DNA from: Acidimicrobiia bacterium
GTDB lineage: Bacteria > Actinomycetota > Acidimicrobiia > Spongiisociales > UBA11373
Reading direction: 5' to 3'
Assembly: GCA_030584185.1 (NCBI GenBank)
Contig: CP129495.1
Span: 372,001 to 436,000, forward strand
Length of the DNA stretch: 64,000 bases
Positions 1-7,838 of the stretch are shown in pieces (the stretch's first letter is position 1; every line of letters begins with the position of its first letter). The notes under the pieces were generated by a model. That model made no database searches. It was given only the letters and a program-made list of their open reading frames with translations, and had not been told where the DNA came from. The translations under genes and the position numbers were made by a program.

Positions 1-420
1 ACCGAGCGGGGCGTAGCCGTCGACGGCGGCGAACCGGGCGACGCGCACCGTTCCGGGCTCGGCCGGGCCCGGGCCCCCGGCTTCGGGCAGGTAAGGGCGT
101 GCGGCGACCACCAGGCGCGCCGCCCAGGGGAGAGACCGGCGGATGTCGGAGGAACGGTACGGGCGCTTGAAGGTGAAGCCGAGATGCCCGCTCCTCCCCG
201 AAGCCACCGCCTCCTCGATCCCCCGGCGCGCACCGTGGAAAGGCTCGACACCGGTGACGCCGACGGCACTGCACCCATGGTCGGCGAGGGATCTCACCAC
301 CAGGCGGGCCAGGTCGGCAACATCGGGAGCGGGCGGGATGACACCACTGACCCTCGATGGGATGGCTGGGGACTCAGCCGATGCCGTCGTACACCCGTCA
401 CCGGGACCAGGCAGGCTCAT
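1..420 (-). CDS. Epoxyqueuosine reductase QueG-like, N-terminal part (runs off window)
   Basis: An open frame on the minus strand from ATG at 420 to the window edge gives about 140 residues. The pattern fits the N-terminus of QueG-type epoxyqueuosine reductases: a helix, a 'GCSAVGVT' strand, then 'RRSLPWAARLVVAARPY' and 'VARFAAVDGYAPL', matching the family's 'PGARSVIVLALNY...RYAWG.DYH' region. QueG is a cytosolic cobalamin and Fe-S enzyme of tRNA queuosine synthesis. The Fe-S cysteines would be beyond the window, so function rests on the N-terminus only. The first 25 or so residues look non-conserved, so the true start may be internal. It lies 20 nt downstream of the Cys-rich miniprotein gene. 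Confidence 0.6.
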   Translation of the reverse strand, partial: MSLPGPGDGCTTASAESPAIPSRVSGVIPPAPDVADLARLVVRSLADHGCSAVGVTGVEPFHGARRGIEEAVASGRSGHLGFTFKRPYRSSDIRRSLPWAARLVVAARPYLPEAGGPGPAEPGTVRVARFAAVDGYAPLG

Positions 421-426
421 CGGAGC

Positions 427-432
427 AGGCTA
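427..432 (-). promoter_or_regulatory. Leaderless -10 box TAGCCT for the QueG-like gene
   Basis: TAGCCT followed by 6 nt and then the ATG at 420, with no Shine-Dalgarno between. Confidence 0.45.
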
Positions 433-440
433 GGCACCGC

Positions 441-632
441 CTACTCGTTGACGGCGCGGCGCACCAGGCGCAGGCGCGGTACGAGACCGACCTCGGCGAG
501 GGCCTCGAGGGCGATCACCTGATGACGATCCACATCGACCGGGCCCGGCCATCGTTCGAGCAAGTGCCCGACGACGCAGTCGCCACATGCCTCGCTGTGC
601 TGCAGGGCGCACTCGTCGCAATCGATCCGCAT
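441..632 (-). CDS. Small four-cysteine protein, putative metal binding
   Basis: A 63-residue protein with cysteines at 5, 8, 16 and 19, arranged C-x2-C-x7-C-x2-C, which suggests a zinc or Fe-S knuckle. The rest has an acidic/hydrophobic helix ending in a basic tail. A strong Shine-Dalgarno (GGAGGAGG) sits 7 nt before the ATG, supporting this start. I recognise it as a small actinobacterial family of unknown function; no activity can be assigned. It precedes the QueG-like gene by 20 nt on the same strand, so the two may be cotranscribed. Confidence 0.7.
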   Translation of the reverse strand: MRIDCDECALQHSEACGDCVVGHLLERWPGPVDVDRHQVIALEALAEVGLVPRLRLVRRAVNE

Positions 633-706
633 CGATCTGCCTCCTCCTCGGCTGACAAGGGTGAAGGTAGGACGGAGGTGTGACGGATTTGGCGTTCACC
701 CGACCT

Positions 707-1939
707 TCAGCGGCGCTCCCGCTCCCAGTTCGCCACCGCGGTGGAGTACAGCGTCAAGGCTCCACGCTCGGCCGCCGCCTCCCGTACGGCGCGATCGTTG
801 GACACCACCACGACGCCAGGCGCCGCCATGGCCACGATCTCCTCGTCGGCGGTCACTCCCGGCTCGGTGAATCGAACGGTCACGCCCGGCACAGCATCGT
901 GCTCCGAAGCCTCGGAGGGTGAGTCGAACACGATTGTCACATGCCGCCGGCCGGCCGCCGACTGCAGCCTGCGGGCGACCAGCTCCACACGCCGCCTCAT
1001 CAGAGGCAGGTCCGGTTCGGTTCCATCCTCGATGAGGGCGAAGCCCAGGTTGTACCCATCGAGCACCAGATGGATTCGAGGGCGGTGAGAGAGGACCGCT
1101 GCCACCGCCTCTGCCTCTTCGGGCCCGACACCCGCGGGCAGCGAAGGCGGCACCTCCACGGGATGGGTGGCAACGCCGTGTGGCGGCTCACCCCGATCCC
1201 CCACCCCCGCCGCCATCTCCATCAGGTCGAGGCGACGCGCCAGCTCCAGGCCGGCCATGCCGAGGCCGGGCAGGATCTCGGGCGGCTCGATTCGCTCCTC
1301 CGCCTCACGACGCAGTCGGCGCTCGCGGTCGAGGGCGGTCCGCGCCTGGTCGTTGGCATCGACGAGGGCTGCGATCTCGGCGCGTAGACGATCGCCGTCC
1401 TTTGCTGCTCGCTGTTGCACGGCCAGGATCTCCGCCTTGAGAGCCTCCTCCCCCTTTCTCTCGGCGCGAACCGGAGCGCCCGCCTCTCGCCGCAGGGCAC
1501 GCTCCCGCGCCTCGGCATCCGCCAGCTTCTTGCGGGCGGCGGTCAGCTCCCGCTTCATCACGACCGCGCGCTCCTCGGAGGCGGCCCTCTTCTGGTCCGC
1601 ACCTTCGGCCTGGCGCACCCCCGCCGCCGCCCCAGCCTTCCAACCGAACTCGGCGAGCCTCAGCTCCCACCCCGGGGGCCGCACCAGAAGGAGCGCCGAC
1701 GCCTCTTCGGCTCCACCCTCCAGTGCCTTGCCGGCATCGGACCACTGCTCCAAGGCCTTCTCGCGCAGCCAGGTGTGCTCGTCGATCGCCTCGAGCAGGC
1801 GGATCTGGCGGGGAGGCGTGAGCTCGCCTCTGGCGACGACCTGAAGCGGCTGGGGCACCCGGTCGGGCTCCATCCGCGCCAGGGCGTCGCGTGCGGCCTC
1901 CAGGGCCCTGCGGTACAGGTGACGAGGTTGGAACCTCAT
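707..1939 (-). CDS. NYN (YacP/PIN-like) domain protein with coiled coil
   Basis: A 410-residue protein. Roughly residues 130-220 are a charged Ala/Arg/Glu-rich coiled coil. The C-terminal 120 residues form a YacP-like NYN ribonuclease domain: 'LVLDGYNLGF' (first catalytic Asp), 'VTIVFDSPSE', and 'GVVVVSNDRAVREAAAERGA' near the end. NYN domains are PIN-fold metal-dependent RNases, and the acidic residues expected at the strand ends are present. The N-terminal part resembles nothing I can name. The start is supported by a TAGCGT -10 box 6 nt upstream. The substrate is unknown; an RNA decay or processing role is inferred from the family. Confidence 0.75.
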   Translation of the reverse strand: MRFQPRHLYRRALEAARDALARMEPDRVPQPLQVVARGELTPPRQIRLLEAIDEHTWLREKALEQWSDAGKALEGGAEEASALLLVRPPGWELRLAEFGWKAGAAAGVRQAEGADQKRAASEERAVVMKRELTAARKKLADAEARERALRREAGAPVRAERKGEEALKAEILAVQQRAAKDGDRLRAEIAALVDANDQARTALDRERRLRREAEERIEPPEILPGLGMAGLELARRLDLMEMAAGVGDRGEPPHGVATHPVEVPPSLPAGVGPEEAEAVAAVLSHRPRIHLVLDGYNLGFALIEDGTEPDLPLMRRRVELVARRLQSAAGRRHVTIVFDSPSEASEHDAVPGVTVRFTEPGVTADEEIVAMAAPGVVVVSNDRAVREAAAERGALTLYSTAVANWERERR

Positions 1940-1945
1940 CGCCCG

Positions 1946-1951
1946 ACGCTA
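1946..1951 (-). promoter_or_regulatory. Leaderless -10 box TAGCGT for the NYN gene
   Basis: TAGCGT, 6-nt spacer, ATG at 1939. It forms a divergent pair with the promoter of the M1 peptidase gene 46 bp away. Confidence 0.5.
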
Positions 1952-1996
1952 TCACCCCGGAAGGGAGGCGGCTGATCTGGTAGCGCCGGCAGCGAG

Positions 1997-2002
1997 TATC
2001 TT
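1997..2002 (+). promoter_or_regulatory. Leaderless -10 box TATCTT for the M1 peptidase gene
   Basis: TATCTT, 7-nt spacer, ATG at 2010; no ribosome binding site is present. Confidence 0.5.
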
Positions 2003-2009
2003 CCGGCCG

Positions 2010-3479
2010 ATGCCCCGGCTCCCCCTTGCCATAGCGATGATGGCGCTCCTCGCCTCCTGCTCCACCGGTTCGAACGGTGCCGTCACGACCTCCCCGAGTC
2101 CGATGGCAACCTCGACCGTTCCCGTCACCGCCGGGGAGACAACCTCCACAACCGAGGTCACGCCCGGCGTCTCCGCCTCCGGTGTGGGCGACTCGTACTT
2201 CCCCCTCCTCGGCAGTCCCGGACTCGATGTCGACCACTACGCCATCACCCTCACCACCAGCCCCGACCTGTCGGCCATCGCAGCCGCCGAGACCGTGATC
2301 GAGGCCACAGCACTCACCGACCTGTCGGTGTTCACGCTCGATTTCGTCGGGCTGGAGATCGATGCTCTCACCGTCGACGGGACGGCGGCCGAGTACACAC
2401 GCGACCAGGAAGACCTGGTGATCACACTCCCGACGACCATCGGTGCCGGCGAGGGGTTCACGGTCGCCGTCGAGTACCACGGCACACCGGAGCTGCGCCT
2501 CCTCGAGTCGATCGGAATCGAAGCCGGATGGACCGTCGTCTCCGACGGGCTCTATGTCTTCGCCGAGCCCAATGCCGCACACACCTGGTTCCCCGGGAAC
2601 GACCACCCTTCCGACAAGGCGACGTTCACCATCACCGCCACCGTGCCCGATGGTCTGGTCGCCGTATCCAACGGCGAGCTGGTCTCCGAGTCGGCCGCAG
2701 GGGGAATGGCGACGTTCACCTGGGAGATGGACTCCCCGATGGCGACCTACCTGGCGCTGCTCGCGGTCTCCGAGTACCGCAGGGTCGAGTCCGAGGGCCC
2801 TGGCGGCATCATCCTGCGCGACTACCTCCCGGTCGACTTCGGCGACACCGTTCCCTCATCATTCCAGCGCACCGGCGAGATGATCTCACTCTTCGAGTCG
2901 TGGTTCGGGCCCTACCCGTTCGATCGCTACGGGCACGTGGTCGTGACCGGCTTCCCCGGGGCGATGGAGAACCAGACGATGAGCATGATGGGACGCCTCG
3001 CCCTCGACGAGTCGACCGTCGCCCACGAGCTGGCACATCAGTGGTACGGGGACAGCGTGTCTCCCTCGCGCTGGATGGACGTCTGGCTCAACGAGGGTTT
3101 CGCCACGTTCGCCGAGCTTCTCTGGCTGGAACACACGGAGGGGACGGCGGTCATGACCGCCTACGCATCCAGCCTCCACTCGGTCCTGGAACAGACGGCC
3201 GGGGCGATATCGGACCCGGGAGTGGCCAACCTTTTCGGGGCCGATGTCTACTGGCGAGGCGGCCTCACACTCCATGCACTCCGGGTGGAGGTGGGCGACG
3301 CCACGATGCGCCAGATACTCACCGAGTACCACGACCGGTACCGGTACGGAAACGCCACCACGGAGGATTTCATCGCCGTGGCCTCAGAGGTGGCGGGCCG
3401 CGACCTCGGCGAGTTCATCATGGACTGGCTGGATGCCCGCCGCATGCCGGCGTTCCCCGGGGGACCCTCCTCCGGTTAG
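2010..3479 (+). CDS. M1-family metallopeptidase lipoprotein
   Basis: A 489-residue zinc aminopeptidase of the gluzincin M1 family. The N-terminus is a lipoprotein signal, 'MALLASCSTG', with the lipobox Cys near residue 17, followed by a Thr/Ser-rich linker, so it should be anchored outside the membrane. The exopeptidase motif 'GAMEN' is at about residue 317. The zinc site 'HELAHQWYGD' is near residue 339, and the third ligand lies in 'NEGFATFAE' about 20 residues later. The length covers the beta-saddle and catalytic domains but not the large C-terminal domain of full M1 enzymes. It probably trims extracytoplasmic peptides; the substrate is unknown. Confidence 0.88.
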   Translation: MPRLPLAIAMMALLASCSTGSNGAVTTSPSPMATSTVPVTAGETTSTTEVTPGVSASGVGDSYFPLLGSPGLDVDHYAITLTTSPDLSAIAAAETVIEATALTDLSVFTLDFVGLEIDALTVDGTAAEYTRDQEDLVITLPTTIGAGEGFTVAVEYHGTPELRLLESIGIEAGWTVVSDGLYVFAEPNAAHTWFPGNDHPSDKATFTITATVPDGLVAVSNGELVSESAAGGMATFTWEMDSPMATYLALLAVSEYRRVESEGPGGIILRDYLPVDFGDTVPSSFQRTGEMISLFESWFGPYPFDRYGHVVVTGFPGAMENQTMSMMGRLALDESTVAHELAHQWYGDSVSPSRWMDVWLNEGFATFAELLWLEHTEGTAVMTAYASSLHSVLEQTAGAISDPGVANLFGADVYWRGGLTLHALRVEVGDATMRQILTEYHDRYRYGNATTEDFIAVASEVAGRDLGEFIMDWLDARRMPAFPGGPSSG

Positions 3480-3482
3480 CCT
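3477..3482 (+). promoter_or_regulatory. -10 box TAGCCT for gnd-zwf
   Basis: TAGCCT overlaps the stop codon of the peptidase gene and lies 23 nt before the gnd start, so this transcript would carry a short leader with the AAGGAG ribosome site at 3496-3501. Confidence 0.4.
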
Positions 3483-3505
3483 GACGGCCCATTCCAAGGA
3501 GCGTC

Positions 3506-4948
3506 GTGACCGCCGACGTCGGACTCATCGGCCTGGCCGTGATGGGTCAGAACCTCGCACTAAACCTCGCCGACAAGGGCTACTCGGTCGTGGTCCACAA
3601 TCGGACCACGACCAGAACCGCCGAGTTCCTGGCAGGACCGGCGGCAGGCCACACCGTCACCGGTGCCGACACCCTCGCCGACCTGGTGGCGGCGCTGGTG
3701 CGCCCGAGGCGGATCATCATGATGGTGAAATCGGGCCCGGCGGTCGATGCCGTCCTCGCTGGACTGACACCACTCGTGGCACCTGGCGACGTAATCGTCG
3801 ACGGAGGAAACAGCCACTATCTCGACACGGCGCGTCGGGTCGAAGAGATGGCGGCCAGGGGCATCGCCTTCATCGGGGCCGGAATCTCCGGCGGTGAAGA
3901 GGGAGCCCGTCACGGCCCCTCGATCATGCCCGGGGGCAACGCCGCCGGCTGGCCGCAGGTACGCGAGATGCTCCAGGCGATCGCCGCCAAGGTTGCCGAC
4001 GGCACACCGTGCTGTGACTGGGTGGGCCCCGGCGGGGCCGGTCACTTCGTCAAGATGGTCCACAACGGCATCGAGTACGGCGACATCCAACTGCTCGCCG
4101 AGGCGTACCACGTGATGCGCGCCGGGATGGGGCTCCCCCACACCGCCATGGCGGAGGTGTTCGCCGACTGGAACCGGGGCCGGCTCGACTCCTACCTGGT
4201 CGAGATCACTGCCGCCGTACTCGGCCATGAGGTCGACGGTGCACCCCTGGTCGAGTCGATCCTCGACGCCGCCGGGCAGAAGGGCACCGGACGGTGGACG
4301 GTCGAGGAGGGCCTGAGGGAGGGGCAGCCGGTGACTCTCGTCGCCGAGGCCGTGTTCGCCAGGGCGGTATCGTCGCTCATCGACGAGCGGCTCGTTGCCG
4401 AGGGCCGCTTCCCCGACGCGCCGGGCTCCATCGATTCCGGACCGGCGGCGATCGCCGACCTCGAGGCCGCCCTGTACGCATCCAAGGTGGTCGCGTACGC
4501 CCAGGGATTCATGCTGCTCGCCGCCGCATCCAGGGAGCACGGATGGCACCTCGACCTGGGGGGAATAGCACTGCTGTGGCGCCAGGGCTGCATCATCCGG
4601 GCCGCCTTCCTCGAGCCGATTCGGGACGCCTACCGCCATGAGCCCGGGCTGGCCAACCTCCTGCTGGCGCCGTACTTCACGGAGGCGGTGCGACACTCCC
4701 AGCCCGGCTGGCGCCGCACCGTGGCCGCGGCGGTGGGCGCCGGGATCCCCACGCCTGCCTACTCGTCGGCCCTGGCCTTCTTCGATTCGTACCGCTCGGG
4801 ACGCCTACCCGCCAACCTGATCCAGGCACTGCGCGACTACTTCGGCGCCCACACCTACGAACGCGTCGATCGCCCCCGGGGTGAGTTCTTCCACACCGAC
4901 TGGACCGGTCGCGGCGGAGAGGTCACCGCCGGCTCCTACGAGGCATGA
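3506..4948 (+). CDS. gnd: 6-phosphogluconate dehydrogenase, decarboxylating
   Basis: A 480-residue enzyme of the oxidative pentose phosphate pathway, converting 6-phosphogluconate to ribulose 5-phosphate with NADP reduction. The Rossmann motif 'GLAVMGQNLALNLADKGY' starts at residue 8. The substrate motifs 'GGNSHYLDT' and 'GISGGEEGARHGPSIMPGG', and the catalytic-Lys region 'GAGHFVKMVHNGIEYGD', are all intact. Length equals that of the long (E. coli type) family. The GTG start has AAGGAG 4 nt upstream. The stop overlaps the zwf start by 4 nt, so the two are cotranslated, which fits their sequential reactions. Confidence 0.96.
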   Translation: MTADVGLIGLAVMGQNLALNLADKGYSVVVHNRTTTRTAEFLAGPAAGHTVTGADTLADLVAALVRPRRIIMMVKSGPAVDAVLAGLTPLVAPGDVIVDGGNSHYLDTARRVEEMAARGIAFIGAGISGGEEGARHGPSIMPGGNAAGWPQVREMLQAIAAKVADGTPCCDWVGPGGAGHFVKMVHNGIEYGDIQLLAEAYHVMRAGMGLPHTAMAEVFADWNRGRLDSYLVEITAAVLGHEVDGAPLVESILDAAGQKGTGRWTVEEGLREGQPVTLVAEAVFARAVSSLIDERLVAEGRFPDAPGSIDSGPAAIADLEAALYASKVVAYAQGFMLLAAASREHGWHLDLGGIALLWRQGCIIRAAFLEPIRDAYRHEPGLANLLLAPYFTEAVRHSQPGWRRTVAAAVGAGIPTPAYSSALAFFDSYRSGRLPANLIQALRDYFGAHTYERVDRPRGEFFHTDWTGRGGEVTAGSYEA

Positions 4949-6378
4949 CCCACGACGCCCACCTGTTCGTGGTGTTCGGCGGCACCGGCGACCTCGCCCG
5001 CCGCAAGCTTCTGCCCGCCCTGTTTACGCTGCTCGCCGAGCCCGGCTGTCGCCTTCTCGGGGTGGCGGGGGCGGAGATGGACACCGACGAGTACCGGGTG
5101 TGGGTCGCCGGGGCGCTGATGGATGCCGGGGTCGAGGAGTCCGCGGCGAAGCGGTGGGCGCACGAGCGGGTCTGGTACCGGTCGGTGCCACGCCACTCGG
5201 AGTTGGACGCCGTGGCCGAACAGGTGGCCCGGATCGAATCCGATGGGGCCACCCGAGGCAACCGGGTCCTCTACCTGGCGCTGCCGCCTGCCGCCTTCGG
5301 CCCTACGATCGAACGGATCGGCCGTGCCGGACTGGCTCGGGGGGCAGGCTGGTGCCGGCTGGTGGTCGAGAAGCCGTTCGGAACCGACCTCGAGTCGGCG
5401 CAGACATTGAACGAGACCATCCACGACCACTTCGAAGAGGAGCAGGTCTACCGGATCGACCACTACCTGGGGAAGGAGACCGTCCAGAACCTCCTGGTGT
5501 TTCGCTTCGCCAACCCCCTGTTCGAATCCTCATGGAACCGGGACCGGGTTCAACGCGTCGAGATCACGGTCGCCGAGGAGCTCGATGCCTCGGAGAGGGG
5601 CGAGTACTACGACCGGACCGGGGTGATCGGCGACATGGTGCAGAGCCACCTCGCCCAGTTGCTCACGCTGGTCGCCATGGAGGCGCCGTCCACCTTCGCC
5701 GCCGACGCCGTTCGCGACGAGAAGGTGAAGGTGTTGCGCTCGATCCGCCACATCCCTGCCGGGGCCGTGGTTCTGGGTCAGTACGGAGCAGGAACGGGCG
5801 CCACGGCCCATACGCCCGGGTACCGCGCCCACGAGGGAGTGGCGTCCGACTCGCCCACACCCACCTACGCCGCCATCAAGGTCTGGATCGACAACTGGAG
5901 ATGGCAGGGCGTGCCGTTCCTGCTGAGGACCGGGAAGGCTATGGCGCGGCACCTCACCGAGATCGCCGTGGTCTTCCGCAGCCCGCCGGTTTGTCTGTTC
6001 CACTCCGTGGTCGACGACTGCCTCGGCGCCGGCGACGTGCTCCGACTCGTGCTCCAACCAGACGAGGGTTTCTCCCTCCACATCGATGTGAAGCGTCCCG
6101 GGAGCGCCACATCGGCTCAGCGCATCGCCCTCAGCTTCTCGTACGCCGAGGAGTTCGGCCGCATCCCCGAGGCGTACGAGACGCTGCTGGCAGACGTCGT
6201 CGAGGGCGACCAGACCCTCTTCGTGCGACACGACGAGGTGGAGGAGTCCTGGCGGCTGTTCGCTCCGCTGTCTCACCAGGACATGCCGCTTCATGGCTAC
6301 CAGGCCGGCTCGTGGGGACCCTCGGCAGCCGATGCGCTGATCGACAGCGGACCCAAGGGCTGGTTCGCCGAACACTGA
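4945..6378 (+). CDS. zwf: Glucose-6-phosphate 1-dehydrogenase
   Basis: A 477-residue enzyme that oxidises glucose 6-phosphate to 6-phosphogluconolactone, making NADPH. The N-terminal nucleotide motif 'GGTGDLARRKLLPAL' and the active-site signature 'RIDHYLGKETVQNLLVFRF' are complete. The ATG overlaps the gnd stop (ATGA), giving a gnd-zwf operon in the reverse of pathway order. No lactonase or OpcA gene follows; instead the transhydrogenase genes begin 36 bp downstream from their own promoter, so this 4.5-kb block is largely devoted to NADPH supply. Confidence 0.96.
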   Translation: MTHDAHLFVVFGGTGDLARRKLLPALFTLLAEPGCRLLGVAGAEMDTDEYRVWVAGALMDAGVEESAAKRWAHERVWYRSVPRHSELDAVAEQVARIESDGATRGNRVLYLALPPAAFGPTIERIGRAGLARGAGWCRLVVEKPFGTDLESAQTLNETIHDHFEEEQVYRIDHYLGKETVQNLLVFRFANPLFESSWNRDRVQRVEITVAEELDASERGEYYDRTGVIGDMVQSHLAQLLTLVAMEAPSTFAADAVRDEKVKVLRSIRHIPAGAVVLGQYGAGTGATAHTPGYRAHEGVASDSPTPTYAAIKVWIDNWRWQGVPFLLRTGKAMARHLTEIAVVFRSPPVCLFHSVVDDCLGAGDVLRLVLQPDEGFSLHIDVKRPGSATSAQRIALSFSYAEEFGRIPEAYETLLADVVEGDQTLFVRHDEVEESWRLFAPLSHQDMPLHGYQAGSWGPSAADALIDSGPKGWFAEH

Positions 6379-6400
6379 TCGGGACCCCTCCAGCAGCCGT

Positions 6401-6406
6401 TAGCCT
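6401..6406 (+). promoter_or_regulatory. Leaderless -10 box TAGCCT for pntAa
   Basis: TAGCCT, 8-nt spacer, ATG at 6415, inside the 36-bp gap after zwf. Confidence 0.5.
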
Positions 6407-6414
6407 TCCACCCG

Positions 6415-7533
6415 ATGCTGATCCGCATCCACCTCGAGGGCCGTCCGGGGGAACGACGCGTCGCCGTCGCCCCCCGCGAGGCGCGCCGTCTGGTGGAGAT
6501 GGGCAATCGGATCCTGGTTCCCGCCGGGGCCGGTGCCGGCGCCGCCTTTCCCGACGCCGACTACGTCGCCGCCGGAGCCGAAGTGTTCGCCGGTGCACCA
6601 CCACGGGCCGAACTGCTCCTCGGAGTGGGACCCCTCACCGCGGCCGACGTCGCCGGGGTCGAAGCCGCCGCGGGCTTCTTCGACCCGCTGGGAGACCCCG
6701 CCGGCATGGCAGCGGTGGCGGCAACGGGTGTCACCGCCCTGGCGATGGAACTCGTCCCCCGCACCACGCTCGCCCAGTCGATGGACGCCCTCTCCAGTCA
6801 GGCGACCGTCGCCGGCTATCAGGCTGTCCTCCTCGCCGCTTCGGTGCTTCCCCGAATGTTCCCGATGCTCATGACCGCTGCCGGCACGATCAGACCCGCC
6901 CGCGTACTGGTCCTCGGTGCCGGGGTCGCCGGCCTCCAGGCGATCGCCACGGCGCGCCGGCTGGGGGCGGTCGTCAGCGGATACGACATTCGGCCGGCGG
7001 CACGCGAACAGGTGGAGAGCCTCGGAGCACGGTTCGTGGGCGGGCCCGTCGAGGCTGCTGCCGAGGGTCAGGGCGGGTACGCCTCCGAGGTCGACGACGC
7101 CACCCGAAGCGCGCAGCAGGAGGCCCTGGCGGCCGCGGTGGCGGAGTCGGATGTGGTGATCACCACGGCACAGGTCCCGGGGCGGCGGGCGCCACTGCTG
7201 GTCACCGCCGCCATGGTCGAAGCGATGCGTCCCGGGGCAGTGGTGGTCGACCTGGCGGCCTCCACCGGCGGGAACTGCGAGGCGACCATCGCCGACGAAG
7301 CCGTCTCGGTGGGGATGGTCACAGTGCTGGGCCCGACAGATCTCGCCTCCGGTGCCGCCGGCGACGCCTCCGAGATGTACGGCCGGAACCTGGTGGCGCT
7401 GCTCGACCACCTGATCACGGATGGTGCCCTCGTCATCGATCCCGAGGATGAGATCGCAGCTGCGGTGTGCGTCACCCGCGACGGGTCCGTACAGGATCCC
7501 AGGGTGCTGGCGGCACTGGAGGGGGCACGCTGA
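6415..7533 (+). CDS. pntAa: NAD(P) transhydrogenase subunit alpha part 1
   Basis: A 372-residue soluble domain I of proton-translocating transhydrogenase, which binds NAD(H). It begins with the alanine-dehydrogenase-like segment 'GERRVAVAPREARRLVEMG' and has the Rossmann motif 'VLVLGAGVAGLQAIATARRLG' region near residues 163-182. The QDQ-type loop of domain I reads 'MDALSSQATVAGYQAV'. The alpha subunit is split, as in Rhodospirillum rubrum: membrane part pntAb follows in an ATGA overlap. With PntB it couples hydride transfer from NADH to NADP with proton flow. Confidence 0.93.
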   Translation: MLIRIHLEGRPGERRVAVAPREARRLVEMGNRILVPAGAGAGAAFPDADYVAAGAEVFAGAPPRAELLLGVGPLTAADVAGVEAAAGFFDPLGDPAGMAAVAATGVTALAMELVPRTTLAQSMDALSSQATVAGYQAVLLAASVLPRMFPMLMTAAGTIRPARVLVLGAGVAGLQAIATARRLGAVVSGYDIRPAAREQVESLGARFVGGPVEAAAEGQGGYASEVDDATRSAQQEALAAAVAESDVVITTAQVPGRRAPLLVTAAMVEAMRPGAVVVDLAASTGGNCEATIADEAVSVGMVTVLGPTDLASGAAGDASEMYGRNLVALLDHLITDGALVIDPEDEIAAAVCVTRDGSVQDPRVLAALEGAR

Positions 7534-7838
7534 TGCTCGATCCGCTGGTCGTCGGCGTGGTGGTGTTCGTGCTCGCCGCCTTCGTGGGGTTCGAGGTGAT
7601 CACCAAGGTGCCCCCCACCCTGCACACGCCGCTGATGTCCGGCTCCAACGCCATCTCCGGGATCAGCCTGGTCGGGGCACTTGTGGCCACCGGGATCGAG
7701 AACGACGCCCTCGCTTCGACGCTCGCCGTGGTGGCGGTGGCCGCAGCCACGGTCAACGTGGTGGGAGGCTTCCTGGTCACCGACCGGATGCTCGGGATGT
7801 TCCGCCGGCCCCGGAAGAACGACGGGGAGACCAGGTGA
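7533..7838 (+). CDS. pntAb: NAD(P) transhydrogenase subunit alpha part 2 (membrane)
   Basis: A 101-residue membrane protein with three or four hydrophobic helices. The signature 'GFEVITKVPPTLHTPLMSGS' between helices is typical of the PntA membrane segment. The ATG at 7533 overlaps the pntAa stop and the 3' end overlaps the pntB GTG start, so all three genes are translationally coupled. It forms half of the proton channel with the N-terminal helices of PntB. Confidence 0.93.
   Translation: MLDPLVVGVVVFVLAAFVGFEVITKVPPTLHTPLMSGSNAISGISLVGALVATGIENDALASTLAVVAVAAATVNVVGGFLVTDRMLGMFRRPRKNDGETR

Noticed and set aside
143-699. Several short frames on both strands around the QueG-like and Cys-rich genes
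   Set aside because: They overlap frames with recognisable motifs and show no ribosome sites or family similarity.
5521-5533. TGTTCGAATCC, resembling a tRNA T-arm
   Set aside because: It lies inside zwf coding sequence and no acceptor or anticodon stems surround it.
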